Under the pieces are notes generated by a model. That model was not told where the DNA came from. It saw only the letters and a list, made by a program, of their open reading frames with translations, and ran no database searches. A stretch of 64,000 nt of DNA from Streptomyces solicavernae (GTDB taxonomy: Bacteria > Actinomycetota > Actinomycetes > Streptomycetales > Streptomycetaceae): the NCBI RefSeq assembly GCF_029968095.1, contig NZ_JASCIR010000003.1, forward strand, positions 124,001 to 188,000. The letters are read 5' to 3'. Position 1 is the stretch's first letter; the number at the start of each line of letters is the position of its first letter. This document shows positions 42,423 to 52,550 of this stretch, in pieces. Made by a program: the position numbers and the translations under genes.

Positions 42423-44294
42423 TCAGAGCTTCTTGATGTCGATGTGCTCGATCACGGACCGGGCGACCTCCCGGCCGCGCGCGGTGAGGTCGCCCTTGCC
42501 CGGGTAGTCGATCCAGACCTTGTACAGATCGCCGCTCTTCGTGACGTAGTAGAAGATCCGCAGCTCACGCGGCAGCTGGACATCGCTGTTCGTGGGCGCG
42601 TCCGCCGTGTACGTGATGAGGTTCTCGGCGGCCTTCCGCTCCTTGTACGTGGTCTCGGTGACCTTGCTCTTCGCGGCGGGGGCGTCGTCGTCCGAGCTCT
42701 CGTCGATCACGCTCGACGAGAGGTCGCCGTTGACGTCCTGCTGGTCCTCGTACGCCCCGCCCGGCGCCGAACTGGGTACCTCGTCCTCCTCGGCCTTGCG
42801 GTCCAGGTCGACGGTGATGTGCAGGGCGGCGCTCGGGTCGCTGAACTCGAAGAGGGTGCCGTCGTCGCTCTCGTCCTGCGGGAGCTGCACGTACGCGGCG
42901 GGCAGCCGCACGGACGCGTCGATCGCCTTGAGGTCGTGGCTCTTCCACTCCTCCGCGTCCGCCACCGACCCCGCGAACGGGTCGGCGATGACCAGGGCAG
43001 CCGTGGCCACCGAGGCCAGCACCACGGCCACGCCCGCGAGCAGCACCTTGCGGCTGACGCGGACGCCGTCGACCGGGCCGCGGGCCGTGCCGGCCTGCTG
43101 CCCGCGCGTGGGCGCGGGCGGGCGCGCGGCCGCCTCCAGGAGCAGGCGGATCTGCGGGGCCGGCGGACGCTGGTTCGGGTCCTTGATCAGCAGCCGGTTG
43201 ATCGCGTCGGCGAGCGGACCCTTCGTGGCGTTCGGCGCGGCCGGGGTCGCGTTGATCACCGACTGGAGCGTGGCCGGGGTGTTGTTGCGGCGGAACGGCG
43301 AGACGCCCTCCGTCGCCGCGTACAGGACCACGCCGAGCGACCACAGGTCCGAGGCCGGGCCCGGACGCTGCCCCAGCACCCGCTCGGGCGCGATGAATTC
43401 GGGCGAGCCGACGAAGCTTCCGGTGTCCGTCAGGTTGGTCTCGCCCTCGATCTGGGCGATGCCGAAGTCGGTCAGGACGACGCGGTCGTGACGGCCGAGC
43501 ATCACGTTGTCCGGCTTCACGTCGCGGTGCAGGACGCCCGCCGCGTGCGCCGCCTCCAGGGCACCCAGCACCTCCAGGCCGATCCGCGCGGCCTCGGCGC
43601 CGCTGAGGGTGCCCTCCTGCAGCGCGTCCCCGAGGGAGCGGCCCTGCACGAACTCCATGACGATCCACGGCTGGCCGTCCTCGACCGCCACGTCATGCAC
43701 GTTCACCACGGCCGGGTGGTCCAGCTTCGCCGCGGCCCGCGCCTCGCGCCGCATCCGCTCGAAGGCGTTGGCCCGCTCCCGCTCCGGCAGGTGGTCCGGG
43801 ATGCGCGGCTCCTTGACGGCCACCTCGCGGTCCACCGTCTCGTCCTTGGCCCGCCACACGGTGCCCATGCCGCCGTGGCCGAGCTTGGAAAGCAGGCGGT
43901 AGCGGCCCGCGATCAGTCGGCCCGCGCCCGGCTCGGGCTGCGCGGGCTGCTGCGGCGCCGCCTGCGTGGGGATGGCGTGCGGCTGCGGGGGCGGAGGCGA
44001 GGTGGGGGCGGCCGGGGAGGGCGGGGAGGGCGGGGAGGGCGGGGAGGGCGGGGAGGGCGGGGAGGGCGGGGAGGGCGGGGAGGGCGGGGAGGGCGGGGGC
44101 TGCGCCCCGCCCTGGCTTCCCTGGCCCTGACCGCTCCGGCCGTGCGCGGCGGTGTCCTGCTGGGCGTGCTGCTGTGCGTACGGGGGGCCGGGGGTGCCGT
44201 ACGGCCCCGGGGCGCCCGGCGGGGGCTGCGGCGGCTGCAGCCCGTAGCTCGTCGGGTCGTTCGGTCCGTAGGGCGTTCCCCCGTGGTTGCTCAT
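42423..44294 (-). CDS. Membrane Ser/Thr protein kinase (PknB-like)
   Basis: 623 residues. The N-terminal 125 residues are Pro/Gly/Gln-rich with a PPSPPSPPSPPS run coded by a 9-bp repeat. The Hanks-type kinase domain follows: G-loop GHGGMGTVWRA, Lys in VAVKEPR, catalytic HRDVKPDNVML, DFGIAQ and the SPEFIAPERV activation end. A membrane helix (LLAGVAVVLASVATAALVIA) separates it from a 180-residue extracellular domain that shares the DxSxRLPAAYVQLP-like start with its paralogues. AAGGATG precedes the ATG. All catalytic residues are present. Confidence 0.95.
   Translation of the reverse strand: MSNHGGTPYGPNDPTSYGLQPPQPPPGAPGPYGTPGPPYAQQHAQQDTAAHGRSGQGQGSQGGAQPPPSPPSPPSPPSPPSPPSPPSPPSPPSPAAPTSPPPPQPHAIPTQAAPQQPAQPEPGAGRLIAGRYRLLSKLGHGGMGTVWRAKDETVDREVAVKEPRIPDHLPERERANAFERMRREARAAAKLDHPAVVNVHDVAVEDGQPWIVMEFVQGRSLGDALQEGTLSGAEAARIGLEVLGALEAAHAAGVLHRDVKPDNVMLGRHDRVVLTDFGIAQIEGETNLTDTGSFVGSPEFIAPERVLGQRPGPASDLWSLGVVLYAATEGVSPFRRNNTPATLQSVINATPAAPNATKGPLADAINRLLIKDPNQRPPAPQIRLLLEAAARPPAPTRGQQAGTARGPVDGVRVSRKVLLAGVAVVLASVATAALVIADPFAGSVADAEEWKSHDLKAIDASVRLPAAYVQLPQDESDDGTLFEFSDPSAALHITVDLDRKAEEDEVPSSAPGGAYEDQQDVNGDLSSSVIDESSDDDAPAAKSKVTETTYKERKAAENLITYTADAPTNSDVQLPRELRIFYYVTKSGDLYKVWIDYPGKGDLTARGREVARSVIEHIDIKKL
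44015..44098. repeat. 9-bp coding repeat in the first kinase gene
   Basis: About nine units of GGGGAGGGC encoding Pro-Pro-Ser repeats on the minus strand. Confidence 0.9.
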
Positions 44295-44401
44295 GAGTCC
44301 ATCCTTATCCCGGCGCCTGTCCATCGTTCCACCCAGGTACGACAGCGGTCACTGACCCGTGACCAGGACAGTCGGGTTCAGCGGCTTATGGGGGTTTTGA
44401 C

Positions 44402-46060
44402 CTAGGGAGCCGGTGTGAACGTGGACAGCGCGCGGTCGAGGTGGCCCCGGGCCTCCTGGGCGCGGCCCACCGGGGCCGACACCGACAGCTCGTACATCCG
44501 CCCGGCCTCCTCCCACGCCACGTGCACCTCGCGGCGCGCGCCCCAGCCGTCGTCCGGGCCGTCCCAGGTGAACTCCCAGCGGGCGGCGGGATGTCCGTCG
44601 TGCCGGGTCCCGGAGGCCGCGCCCGCGCGGTACCCGGCGTAGGTGCGCGGCCCCCGCTCGTGCGCCTCGCGCAGCGCCCCGAGCGGCCCTCCCGGTACGG
44701 GCTCCGCCTCCCGCACCCCGATCCGGACGGCCCCTTTGGGCGAGCCGTAGAGGATCCGCGGCGCCTCGGCCTCCCGCACGTACCCCTCCGGCACGGCCAG
44801 GGAGAACCCCGCCGGGTCATGCACCAGGCGGTACCCGGCGGGTGCGGAGCCGGTGCCGGTCGGCACCCGCGTCACCGTGACCGTGGGCGTGGGCGTGGGC
44901 GTGGGCGTGCGGCTGGGCGTGTGGCTGGGCGTGTGGGTGCCGAGCGTGTCCGACGGGTGCGGCCTGCCGTCGTCCCGGTCGGCGTCCCCGTCGAGCAGCA
45001 GCACCCCCGCCGCCCCGGCGCCCGCGAGCACCGCCACCAGGATCCCGGCGAGCAGTGCGGCACGCGCGCGTGGCAGCCGTTTCCGCCGCCACGCGCGCGT
45101 GGTGCCCGCCGCGCCGACCGTACGGCGGGTGCCCGCCGGGACGGCGCTGCGGCGCGGGACGGCGGTGCGCAGTGGCGCGAGGGCGGGCGGGAGGCCGCGC
45201 CGCCCGGGTGCGTACGGGACGACGCCCGTCTCCACGTACGCCCGAAGGAGCCGTTCCGCCTCGGCCGCGTCGATCCTGCGCTCCGGGTCGCGCTCCAGGA
45301 GCCCGCGTACGACCGGGAGCAGCGGGCCCGCGGCGCTCGGCGGGTGCAGGTCCTCCATCATGACGGCGGCGATGATCCCGCCGAGGGTGTCCCGCTGGAA
45401 CGGCGACCGGCCGGTGAGCGCCGCGCACAGCAGCACGCCGAGCGACCACAGATCGCACTCGGGACCGGCAGCGCCGCCCGACATCCGCTCCGGCGCGGTG
45501 TACTCCGGCGAGCCGACGAACGAGCCGTGCTCAGTGAGCGTCGAGGCCCCGGCGACCTGTGCGATCCCGAAGTCCGTGAGCACCACGCGGCCCGACGCGG
45601 CCTCCATCAGGACGTTGCCGGGCTTGAGGTCGCGGTGCAGCACGCCCTCGCCGTGCGCGGCGCGCAGCGCACCGAGCAGCGCGAGGCAGAGCCGCGCCGC
45701 CTCCTCGGTGCCGAGCGGGCCGTCCCCGTCGAGCCGGTCGGCGAGCGAGCCGCCCTCGATCAGCTCCATCACGATGTACGGGCGCCGGTCCTGGACGAGC
45801 ACGTCGTACACGACGATCACGTGCGGGTGGTGGATCTGCGCTATCGTCCGCGCCTCGCGCAGGGTCCGCTCGCGCAGCTGCCGCGCCTCGTCGAAGGAGA
45901 GCGAGGGGTCGAGGACGACCTCCTTGACGGCCACCTGCCGGGCAAGGAGCTCGTCCGTGGCACGCCAGACGATCCCCATGCCGCCCCGGCCCAGTTGCTC
46001 CCCCAACCGGTAACGGCCCGCTATCAAGCGGCTGTTGCCCCGCTCGCTCGCGCTCGCCAT
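44402..46060 (-). CDS. Membrane Ser/Thr protein kinase
   Basis: 552 residues. Kinase domain from about residue 15: GRGGMGIVWRA, VAVKEVVLD, catalytic HRDLKPGNVLM, DFGIAQ and SPEYTAPERM, all intact. A basic linker (about 300-355) leads to a membrane helix (ALLAGILVAVLAGAGAAGVLLL). The outer part has a Thr/Pro-rich stalk ([15 protein letters not shown]) and a conserved extracytoplasmic module beginning GYRLVHDPAGFSLAVPEGY. The ATG at 46060 is taken as start. The stop is 107 nt from the upstream start of the neighbouring kinase gene. Confidence 0.95.
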   Translation of the reverse strand: MASASERGNSRLIAGRYRLGEQLGRGGMGIVWRATDELLARQVAVKEVVLDPSLSFDEARQLRERTLREARTIAQIHHPHVIVVYDVLVQDRRPYIVMELIEGGSLADRLDGDGPLGTEEAARLCLALLGALRAAHGEGVLHRDLKPGNVLMEAASGRVVLTDFGIAQVAGASTLTEHGSFVGSPEYTAPERMSGGAAGPECDLWSLGVLLCAALTGRSPFQRDTLGGIIAAVMMEDLHPPSAAGPLLPVVRGLLERDPERRIDAAEAERLLRAYVETGVVPYAPGRRGLPPALAPLRTAVPRRSAVPAGTRRTVGAAGTTRAWRRKRLPRARAALLAGILVAVLAGAGAAGVLLLDGDADRDDGRPHPSDTLGTHTPSHTPSRTPTPTPTPTVTVTRVPTGTGSAPAGYRLVHDPAGFSLAVPEGYVREAEAPRILYGSPKGAVRIGVREAEPVPGGPLGALREAHERGPRTYAGYRAGAASGTRHDGHPAARWEFTWDGPDDGWGARREVHVAWEEAGRMYELSVSAPVGRAQEARGHLDRALSTFTPAP

Positions 46061-46147
46061 GACTTCATCATGCCGCACACCCGTACGGTCAATCCCTCAC
46101 GTCACGACGGACTGCCGCCGAGGCTATGGGTGTCGGCCACTCTGCTT

Positions 46148-46216
46148 ATGACTCCAGGTCACCGGCGCTCATGGCTCCAGGTCACCGGCGCTCATGGCTC
46201 CAGGTCACCGGCGTGC
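46148..46216. repeat. 23-bp tandem repeat downstream of a kinase gene
   Basis: Three units starting at 46148, 46171 and 46194, each of the form ATGGCTCCAGGTCACCGGCG plus three bases, immediately after the stop codon of the next kinase gene (46221). Confidence 0.92.
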
Positions 46217-46220
46217 GCCG

Positions 46221-47951
46221 TCACGGCCGCCAGCCGCGCAGCACATGCTCGAACTGCCGCCGGGTCTTCTCCCAGTCCGCCGCCGGTCCGGCCATGTAGA
46301 TCGCGTACTCGGTGCCGTCCTCCGCAATGTAGAACTGGTCGATCGCCCGCCGCTCGCCCTTGCCGACGCCTTCGGTCTCGGTCCAGCTGAACTCCCAGAT
46401 GGCGCCCGGGTTTCCGCGGAAGGTGTTGGACTCCAACCGCACCCGCTCGTACGTCGGCAGCCGCCCCATGCCCTGCTTCTCCAGATCGATGACGTGCACA
46501 TACGAGTTCTCGTGCGGAGGCGTCTTGCTGATGCCGATGCGCAGCAGGTGGCGGCCGTTGTCCGGGGTGTAGTCGATCTGGTCGCCGAAGGTCTGGCGCT
46601 TGAAGTCCGGCGGCAGGAGGAGGCTGAAGCCCGCGACGTCGTCCTTGACGCGCACCCAGTCATCGGGCACGGCGCCGGCCGTGCGCTCCTCGCCGCCCCG
46701 CGTACTGCCCGGGCCCTGTGCGCCGCCGCGGTCGGCGAACTCCAGGATCCCGAACGCCGCGCCCGCGCCGACCAGTCCGGCCGCCACGACCACGGCAAGC
46801 GCGGTACGCCAACGCCGCCGGGGGCGCTGCGAGGTCGGGGGCGGAGTCGGGGTCGGCGTCGGAGTCGAGGTCGGCGTCGGAGTCGAGGTCGGGGGTGTTT
46901 CGGCTGGTACGGGTGCCGCCACCGGTGCCGGTGTGGGAGGCGGAGTGGGAGCGGGCGTCGGCGTGGGCATAGGCGTGGGCGTGGGCGTCGGCGTGGGCGT
47001 GGGCGTCGGCGTGGGCGTGGGCGTCGGCGCGGGGAACGCGTTGGCCGGTGGGCTGTCGTACCGCCGCGTGGCCACGTACTCCTGGGCCGCCGACGGCCTG
47101 CGCCCCTCCGCGACCTCCGCGAGCAGCTGCTCGGCCCGGTCCGCGTCGGGCCGCACCTCCGGGTCCTTGCCGAGCAGCGCCGCGATCACCGGCGCGAGCG
47201 GACCCGCGTGCTCCGGTATGCCCGGCTCGTCCACCACCACGGCCTGCATCGTGGCCAGCGGCGACTGCCGGCGGAACGGCGAGTACCCCTCGACCGCAGC
47301 GAACAGCAGCACGCCCACGGCCCACAGGTCGGCCGCCGGACCCGGATCGGCGCCCCGTACCCGCTCGGGCGCCAAATAGTCCAGGGAGCCGACGAGTTCA
47401 CCGGTCCTGGTGATCGTCGAGTCGCCCTCGATGGCCGCGATGCCGAAGTCGGTGAGCAGCACCCGGCCGTCGCGCGCGAGCAGCACATTGGCCGGTTTCA
47501 CATCCCTGTGCAGCACGCCCGCCGTGTGCGCCGCGCGCAGCGCGCGCACCACCCACGCGCCGATCCGCGCGGCCTCGACCGGCTCGACCCGCCGGCGCCG
47601 CTGCAGCGCGTCCGCGAGGGAGCCGCCGTCGACCAGCTCCATGACGATCCAGGGCCGCTCGTCGTACTCGAACACGTCGTGCACCGTCACGACCGCCGAG
47701 TGATTGATCCGCGCCGCCGCCCGCGCCTCCTTCTGCGTACGCGCGAGGAGCACCGCCCGGTCGGCCTCGGAGACGTAGAGCGCGGCCGTCAACTCCTTGA
47801 CGGCGACGGTGCGGTGCAGCACCTCGTCGTGAGCCCGCCACACCTTGCCCATGCCGCCGCGCCCGAGGCACTCGGCGAGCCGGTATCGCCCCGCGAGTAC
47901 GTCGCCCTGTGCCGTGCCTTCGGTCTGATCCACGATCCCCCGCCCGTCCAT
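46221..47951 (-). CDS. Membrane Ser/Thr protein kinase
   Basis: 576 residues. Kinase: [41 protein letters not shown] and [11 protein letters not shown] Pro/Thr repeat ([11 protein letters not shown], coded by GGGCGT-type hexamers) of about 60 residues precedes the membrane helix ([22 protein letters not shown]). The outside module starts [19 protein letters not shown], aligned with the DxxGF-LxLP pattern of its neighbours. All catalytic residues are present. The ATG at 47951 is the first start. Confidence 0.95.
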   Translation of the reverse strand: MDGRGIVDQTEGTAQGDVLAGRYRLAECLGRGGMGKVWRAHDEVLHRTVAVKELTAALYVSEADRAVLLARTQKEARAAARINHSAVVTVHDVFEYDERPWIVMELVDGGSLADALQRRRRVEPVEAARIGAWVVRALRAAHTAGVLHRDVKPANVLLARDGRVLLTDFGIAAIEGDSTITRTGELVGSLDYLAPERVRGADPGPAADLWAVGVLLFAAVEGYSPFRRQSPLATMQAVVVDEPGIPEHAGPLAPVIAALLGKDPEVRPDADRAEQLLAEVAEGRRPSAAQEYVATRRYDSPPANAFPAPTPTPTPTPTPTPTPTPTPMPTPTPAPTPPPTPAPVAAPVPAETPPTSTPTPTSTPTPTPTPPPTSQRPRRRWRTALAVVVAAGLVGAGAAFGILEFADRGGAQGPGSTRGGEERTAGAVPDDWVRVKDDVAGFSLLLPPDFKRQTFGDQIDYTPDNGRHLLRIGISKTPPHENSYVHVIDLEKQGMGRLPTYERVRLESNTFRGNPGAIWEFSWTETEGVGKGERRAIDQFYIAEDGTEYAIYMAGPAADWEKTRRQFEHVLRGWRP

Positions 47952-48035
47952 CTCCCGGCCAAGCGTAGGGAACGCGCCGCACCGTCCGGAAGCCGGTGGT
48001 GCGTTACCGGGTCCGGGGGCGAGCCGGGGTTCCGC

Positions 48036-50282
48036 TCACCTCTCCGGGCGGTACGCGGCGACCGCCTGCTCGTGCAGCCGCGTGACCTCGTCCCGCTCGG
48101 ACTCCGGGCCCTTCACGAGGACCACGTGGTACCGCCCGTCGATCAGCAGCGCCGCGTTGCGTACGTACACCTCGGTGCCGTCGTCGTCCGTCCAGGTGAA
48201 CTGGCCCTCGGCGCGCACCTGTCCGCCGACCTCGATGCGGCGCATGCCGGTCGACGTGGCCCACGTCGAGTCCCGGAACGGCTGCAGCTCGGCCTCGCGC
48301 TCCCGCTGGTAGTAGAGCGGATCGCTGCTGCTGCCCGTGGCCTTGTCCCGCCCCGGCACGACGATCAGCTCGAACGCCCCGTCCGCGTAGATCACTTGGC
48401 CGCGCCCGGTCGGGCCCGTGCGCTGCCAGCCCTTCGCCACCGCCACGCGGAAGCCCTCGGGGTCCTTGCGCAGCTCGAAGCCCTCGGGGATGTCGGGGTC
48501 GCGAGGGCCGCCGGGGCCGTCGGGGTCGTCGGGTTCGTCGGGGTTCGAGGACTGCGGGTCGGGGCGCTGCGCGGTCGGCGACTCCGCGTTGCCGTCGCCG
48601 GGGCCGTCCTGCCCGCCTTCGTCCGGCTCGGCGGGCGCCGAACTCGCCGGGCCTGCCTGCCCGGTGCGCCCGCTGCCGTCGGAACCTTCGCTTCCGCCCG
48701 GCTCGGCCTTCGGCATGAACAGCACGGCGTACGCGATCGCCGCCACGAGTCCGAGCAGAATCAGGGCGAGCAGCACCCGGCCCAGGCGCTTCGGGGCCCG
48801 CCCGTTCCCGGCACGGGCCGTTTTCGGGGCCGGCCGTCGGGGCTCGTACGACCGGTACTGCTCCTGGAGGTCCGCCGAGACAGCGCCGGTCGCCCCAGCC
48901 GCCTCGACCGGCTGCGCCCCGCGCCGGTGCCGGCTCTTGTGCCGCCCGGCCCGCCGCCTGCGGACCAGCTCGCCCCGGCGCCGTACGACGGGCAGTTTCG
49001 TGCGGTCGAAGGGCGGCGACGGCACCACGTTCCGGCCCGCCTCGGGCTCCGGCGCCGACCGGACGAGGGAGCGCAGCCAGCCGCGCAGCTCCTCGAAGTC
49101 CGGGCGCTCGGTGGGGTCCTGGCGCAGCAGCGACTCCACGACGGGACGCAGCGCCCCGCACTCCTCGGCGAACGCGGGCGGCTCCCCGCACACCAGCTGC
49201 ACCAGCTCGTACGCGCTGTCCTCCGGGTACGGGGCATGCCCCTGCACCGCGCGGAACAGCAGCGCCCCGAGCGCCCACAGGTCGGTGGCCGGCCCGACCG
49301 GCGCCGCCAACTGCCAGTTCTCGTGCACCGGCCCGGCCTGCTCGGGCGCCCAGCGCTCGGCGACCGCTCCGACGACGTTCATCCGCGCCTGGCGCGCGCG
49401 CTCGGCGGCCAGGGGGGTGGCAGGGCCCTTGGGCCGGCGCTCGTCGGGCCGCGCCGCCACCCCGTACGGGTCGGCTATGCGGCCGGGAGGTCCCGGCACG
49501 GCCTCCCGGCGCGGCCCCGGCACGTCCGGCGCCGCGGCGGGCCCGGCACCTTCCGCCGGGCCGACGTCCGATGCGGCGTCGGATACGACATCGGATGCGG
49601 CATCAGATACGGCAACGGATACGGCAGCGGACACGGCCTCCGGGACCGGGTCGTATCCGCACAGCGCCTCCTCCGCGGCGCCCGTGGCGAGCCCGGTGAG
49701 CATGACGCGGCCGTTGTCGCAGACCAGGACCGTCCGCATGGTGATGTTCCGGTGGACCCAGCCGTGCGCGTGCAGCGCGCGCAGCGCGGTCAGGACCTCG
49801 GAGGCGACCTCCGCCGCACGGTACGGCGTGAGCGGCTTCTCGGCGATCAGCGCGGCGAGCGGCAGCGCCGCCACCAGCTCGCTGACGATCCACAGCGAAC
49901 CGTCCTCCGCGAACACGTCGAAGACCTGGTCGAGGCGCGGGTGGTCGGGGATCTGCGCGGCGGCCTGCGCCGCCTCGATCGCCCGCCGCACGGCCGGATC
50001 CGCGGGCCTGCGGATCCGGTCGTGCGACCGCCCGCCGCCGTACCCGCCGTACCCGCCGTACCCGCCTTCGTACCCGCCGTACGCGTCCTCGTGGCCCCGC
50101 GCGTACGCCCCCTCTTCGACCACTTCCGCGTCGACCGTCTCCGGCAAGGGGATCTGGCGGACCAGTACCTCCTGCCCGCTGAACGTGTCGAAGGCGCGGG
50201 TCTCGGCGAACTCGTACGCGTCCGAGGGCGGCAGCGGCAGGCGGTAGCGGTCGGCGAGCACCCGGCCCGCATAGTCGTCCAC
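48036..50282 (-). CDS. Membrane pseudokinase of the kinase cluster
   Basis: 748 residues. It has the overall layout of its neighbours but lacks kinase chemistry. The glycine-rich loop is absent (YRLPLPPSDAYEF), the VAVK lysine is replaced by Arg (VLVRQIPL), catalytic HRD is HRN (WVHRNITMRTVLV) and DFG is TGL (VMLTGLATG). The C-lobe remains recognisable (WALGALLFRAVQGHAPYPEDSAY). The membrane helix is VLLALILLGLVAAIAYAVLF and an outside module starts GFELRKDPEGFRVAVAKGW. A YGGYGGYGGY repeat sits in the N-lobe. It probably acts as a scaffold or regulator of the neighbouring kinases. Confidence 0.9.
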   Translation of the reverse strand: MDDYAGRVLADRYRLPLPPSDAYEFAETRAFDTFSGQEVLVRQIPLPETVDAEVVEEGAYARGHEDAYGGYEGGYGGYGGYGGGRSHDRIRRPADPAVRRAIEAAQAAAQIPDHPRLDQVFDVFAEDGSLWIVSELVAALPLAALIAEKPLTPYRAAEVASEVLTALRALHAHGWVHRNITMRTVLVCDNGRVMLTGLATGAAEEALCGYDPVPEAVSAAVSVAVSDAASDVVSDAASDVGPAEGAGPAAAPDVPGPRREAVPGPPGRIADPYGVAARPDERRPKGPATPLAAERARQARMNVVGAVAERWAPEQAGPVHENWQLAAPVGPATDLWALGALLFRAVQGHAPYPEDSAYELVQLVCGEPPAFAEECGALRPVVESLLRQDPTERPDFEELRGWLRSLVRSAPEPEAGRNVVPSPPFDRTKLPVVRRRGELVRRRRAGRHKSRHRRGAQPVEAAGATGAVSADLQEQYRSYEPRRPAPKTARAGNGRAPKRLGRVLLALILLGLVAAIAYAVLFMPKAEPGGSEGSDGSGRTGQAGPASSAPAEPDEGGQDGPGDGNAESPTAQRPDPQSSNPDEPDDPDGPGGPRDPDIPEGFELRKDPEGFRVAVAKGWQRTGPTGRGQVIYADGAFELIVVPGRDKATGSSSDPLYYQREREAELQPFRDSTWATSTGMRRIEVGGQVRAEGQFTWTDDDGTEVYVRNAALLIDGRYHVVLVKGPESERDEVTRLHEQAVAAYRPER

Positions 50283-50426
50283 GTCGCCTCCCCGTCGGCG
50301 CGCAGCTCAACACCCCTGCGCCGAACGCCGTATCACTCCCCGAACACTCCCCGAACCTTCACGATACGTGGCCCCGGCCGGGCCCGCCGCGGTGTCTCGG
50401 CAACCGGGCCCGCGCACCTCGGGGCT

Positions 50427-52436
50427 TCAGTCCTTGGGTTCGAAGGTCTTGAAGGCCGTTTCGCGCAGGGTCTTGCACTCCTTCTCGTCCCACGCGCCGG
50501 CCTTGCACGTCACCATGATCGAGTAGCCGCGGTCGGCGTCGACCTTGAAGCCCCGGTTGAGGACCCGCACCCGCTGACCCTGCTGGTCGCGCTCGAACTC
50601 CCAGTCGGCGACGGTCGGGTAGCCGTTGAACTCGACCTCCGTGATGCGGATGTGCCGGTAGTTGGGCATGCTCCCGCTGACGGCCTGCCTGAGCTGGCGC
50701 CAGGCGTCCGCCGCGTCGTTGCCCGGGTGGCGGTTGAAGTCGACCTGGACGCGCGGGAATCCGCCGTTCTCGCTGTAGATGGCGCCGGAGTTCTGCCCGG
50801 CCGTGCCGGTGCGGCGGAACTTCTCCGGCATCGCCATGGCGAACATGAACGGCCCGCTCGACACCTGCTCGTACCCGGCCGGAATCCCGTCCTCCGTGGC
50901 CCCGTCGTCCTTGCCGTCGTCCTCGCCCCTGCCGGAGTCCTCGCCGGTGCCCTTGCCGTCGTCGGCCTCGTCGTCGTCGGCCTCGCCGCCGTTGCCCTGG
51001 TCCGCGCCCGGGTCCGGGTCGGCGGGCTTGTCCTCGCCCGCGCCCTTGCCGTTGTCCTGGCCACCGCCGGAACCGGCCGAGGTGGACGCCTCGTCCTTGG
51101 TCCCGCCCTGGCCCGACGCGCCCCCGTCGCCGTTGAACGCCACCGCGAACACCGTGCCGAGTACGGCCAGCGCGACCACCACCGCCACGACGAGCAGCGT
51201 CCGCTTCGGCACGACATCGGTGAGCGCCGCACGCGTGGACACGGCCCCTCCGCCCCCGCCCGAACCGGAGCCGCCCGTACCGGAGCCGCCCGAACCGGAG
51301 CCGCCCGTACCGGACTCACTCGTACCGGAGTCGCCCGTACCGGACGCGCCTGTACGGGACTTCGACGCGGCCGCCGACGCCGCCGCCGCGTTGCGCACCG
51401 ACCGCAGCGCGCCGCGCAGCCGCTCCGCCGCCGCGTCGCTGCGCCGCGGGCCGCTCTGCCCGGGCGCATCGGCCGCATCGGCCGCACCGGGTGTCCCGGC
51501 CGCACCGGGCGCCTCGGGCAGCGGTACGACGCGGGTCGCGGAGACCGGGTCGTCGGCGGGCTCCACGTCGTCCTCGGGGGCGTGGATCACGTCGTTCAGG
51601 AGGGCCCGCGCGCCCTTGTCGTCGAGCCGCAGGTCCGGGTCCTTCTCAAGCAGCCCGTAGATCACCTTCTCCAGGCGGCCCGCGTTGCGCAGCGGTTCGA
51701 GTGACTCGGTCATCACCGCGGTGAGCGTGGCGATCGCCGACCCCTTGTCGTACGGCGGCACCCCCTCCACGGCCGCGTACAGCAGACCGCCGAGCGACCA
51801 CAGGTCCGCCGCGGGGCCCGGCTTGTGGCCGCGGGCCCGCTCCGGCGAGATGTACGAGGGCGCGCCGACGAGCATGCCGGTCGACGTGATGGACGGGTCG
51901 CCCTCGACCTGCGCGATGCCGAAGTCCGTGAGGACCACCCGGCCGTCGTCCTTCGCGATCAGCACGTTCGACGGCTTCACGTCCCGGTGCAGGATGCCCT
52001 CGCGGTGGGCGGCGCGCAGCACGTCGAGCACGGCGAGGCCCACCTCGGCGGCGCGGTGCGGCGTCAGATGGCCGTCCCGGCGCACCACTTCGGCGAGCGA
52101 GCTGCCCTCGATCAGCTCCATCACGATCCAGGGGCGGTCGTCCTCGTTGACCACGTCGTAGACCGTGACCGCGCCGTTGTTGCGGATCCGGGCGATCGCC
52201 TTGGCCTCGCGCAGCGTGCGCGTGATCAGCCGGCGCTGCTCGTCCTCGTCGATGGCCGAGGGGAAGCGCAGCTCCTTGACGGCGACCGTGCGGCCTAGCG
52301 TCTCGTCGACCGCGCGCCAGACCGTGCCCATGCCGCCGCGGCCGAGCATCTCTCCCAGCCGGTACCGACCCGCGAGGAGGCGCCCCTGGGCCTCCTCGGC
52401 CTCCTGGGTCTCCTGCGGCTGCTCAGCCTCCGACAT
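50427..52436 (-). CDS. Membrane Ser/Thr protein kinase
   Basis: 669 residues. Kinase: GRGGMGTVWRA, VAVKELRFP, HRDVKPSNVLI, DFGIAQVEG and APSYISPERA, all intact. The juxtamembrane region (about 320-400) is Ala/Ser/Gly-rich with repeats of SGTGGSGSGG coded by 15-18-bp units. The membrane helix is LLVVAVVVALAVLGTVFAVAF; an acidic stalk (GEADDDEADDGKG) follows, then a module starting GYEQVSSGPFMFAMAMPEKF and ending KTFEPKD, with a Cys pair. AGGGG precedes the ATG. First gene of the five-gene minus-strand series. Confidence 0.95.
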   Translation of the reverse strand: MSEAEQPQETQEAEEAQGRLLAGRYRLGEMLGRGGMGTVWRAVDETLGRTVAVKELRFPSAIDEDEQRRLITRTLREAKAIARIRNNGAVTVYDVVNEDDRPWIVMELIEGSSLAEVVRRDGHLTPHRAAEVGLAVLDVLRAAHREGILHRDVKPSNVLIAKDDGRVVLTDFGIAQVEGDPSITSTGMLVGAPSYISPERARGHKPGPAADLWSLGGLLYAAVEGVPPYDKGSAIATLTAVMTESLEPLRNAGRLEKVIYGLLEKDPDLRLDDKGARALLNDVIHAPEDDVEPADDPVSATRVVPLPEAPGAAGTPGAADAADAPGQSGPRRSDAAAERLRGALRSVRNAAAASAAASKSRTGASGTGDSGTSESGTGGSGSGGSGTGGSGSGGGGGAVSTRAALTDVVPKRTLLVVAVVVALAVLGTVFAVAFNGDGGASGQGGTKDEASTSAGSGGGQDNGKGAGEDKPADPDPGADQGNGGEADDDEADDGKGTGEDSGRGEDDGKDDGATEDGIPAGYEQVSSGPFMFAMAMPEKFRRTGTAGQNSGAIYSENGGFPRVQVDFNRHPGNDAADAWRQLRQAVSGSMPNYRHIRITEVEFNGYPTVADWEFERDQQGQRVRVLNRGFKVDADRGYSIMVTCKAGAWDEKECKTLRETAFKTFEPKD

Positions 52437-52550
52437 GCGTCCCCTCTGCAATCAACCCGCCCTGGCAGAGCGTCCATTGTCTCTCATGCCCGGGGTCGGG
52501 GAAGGCCCGGGTCCGCGCGATGATGGGCCGGTGCGGACCAAGGGACCGAT

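Noticed and set aside
40785..44405. 1206-codon plus-strand frame
   Set aside because: Antisense shadow of the aldehyde dehydrogenase and the first kinase gene.
46194..51704. Very long open frame on the plus strand opposite the kinase genes
   Set aside because: It is antisense to four genes with clear kinase motifs and exists only because GC-rich codons leave few stops; its translation has no recognisable domain.
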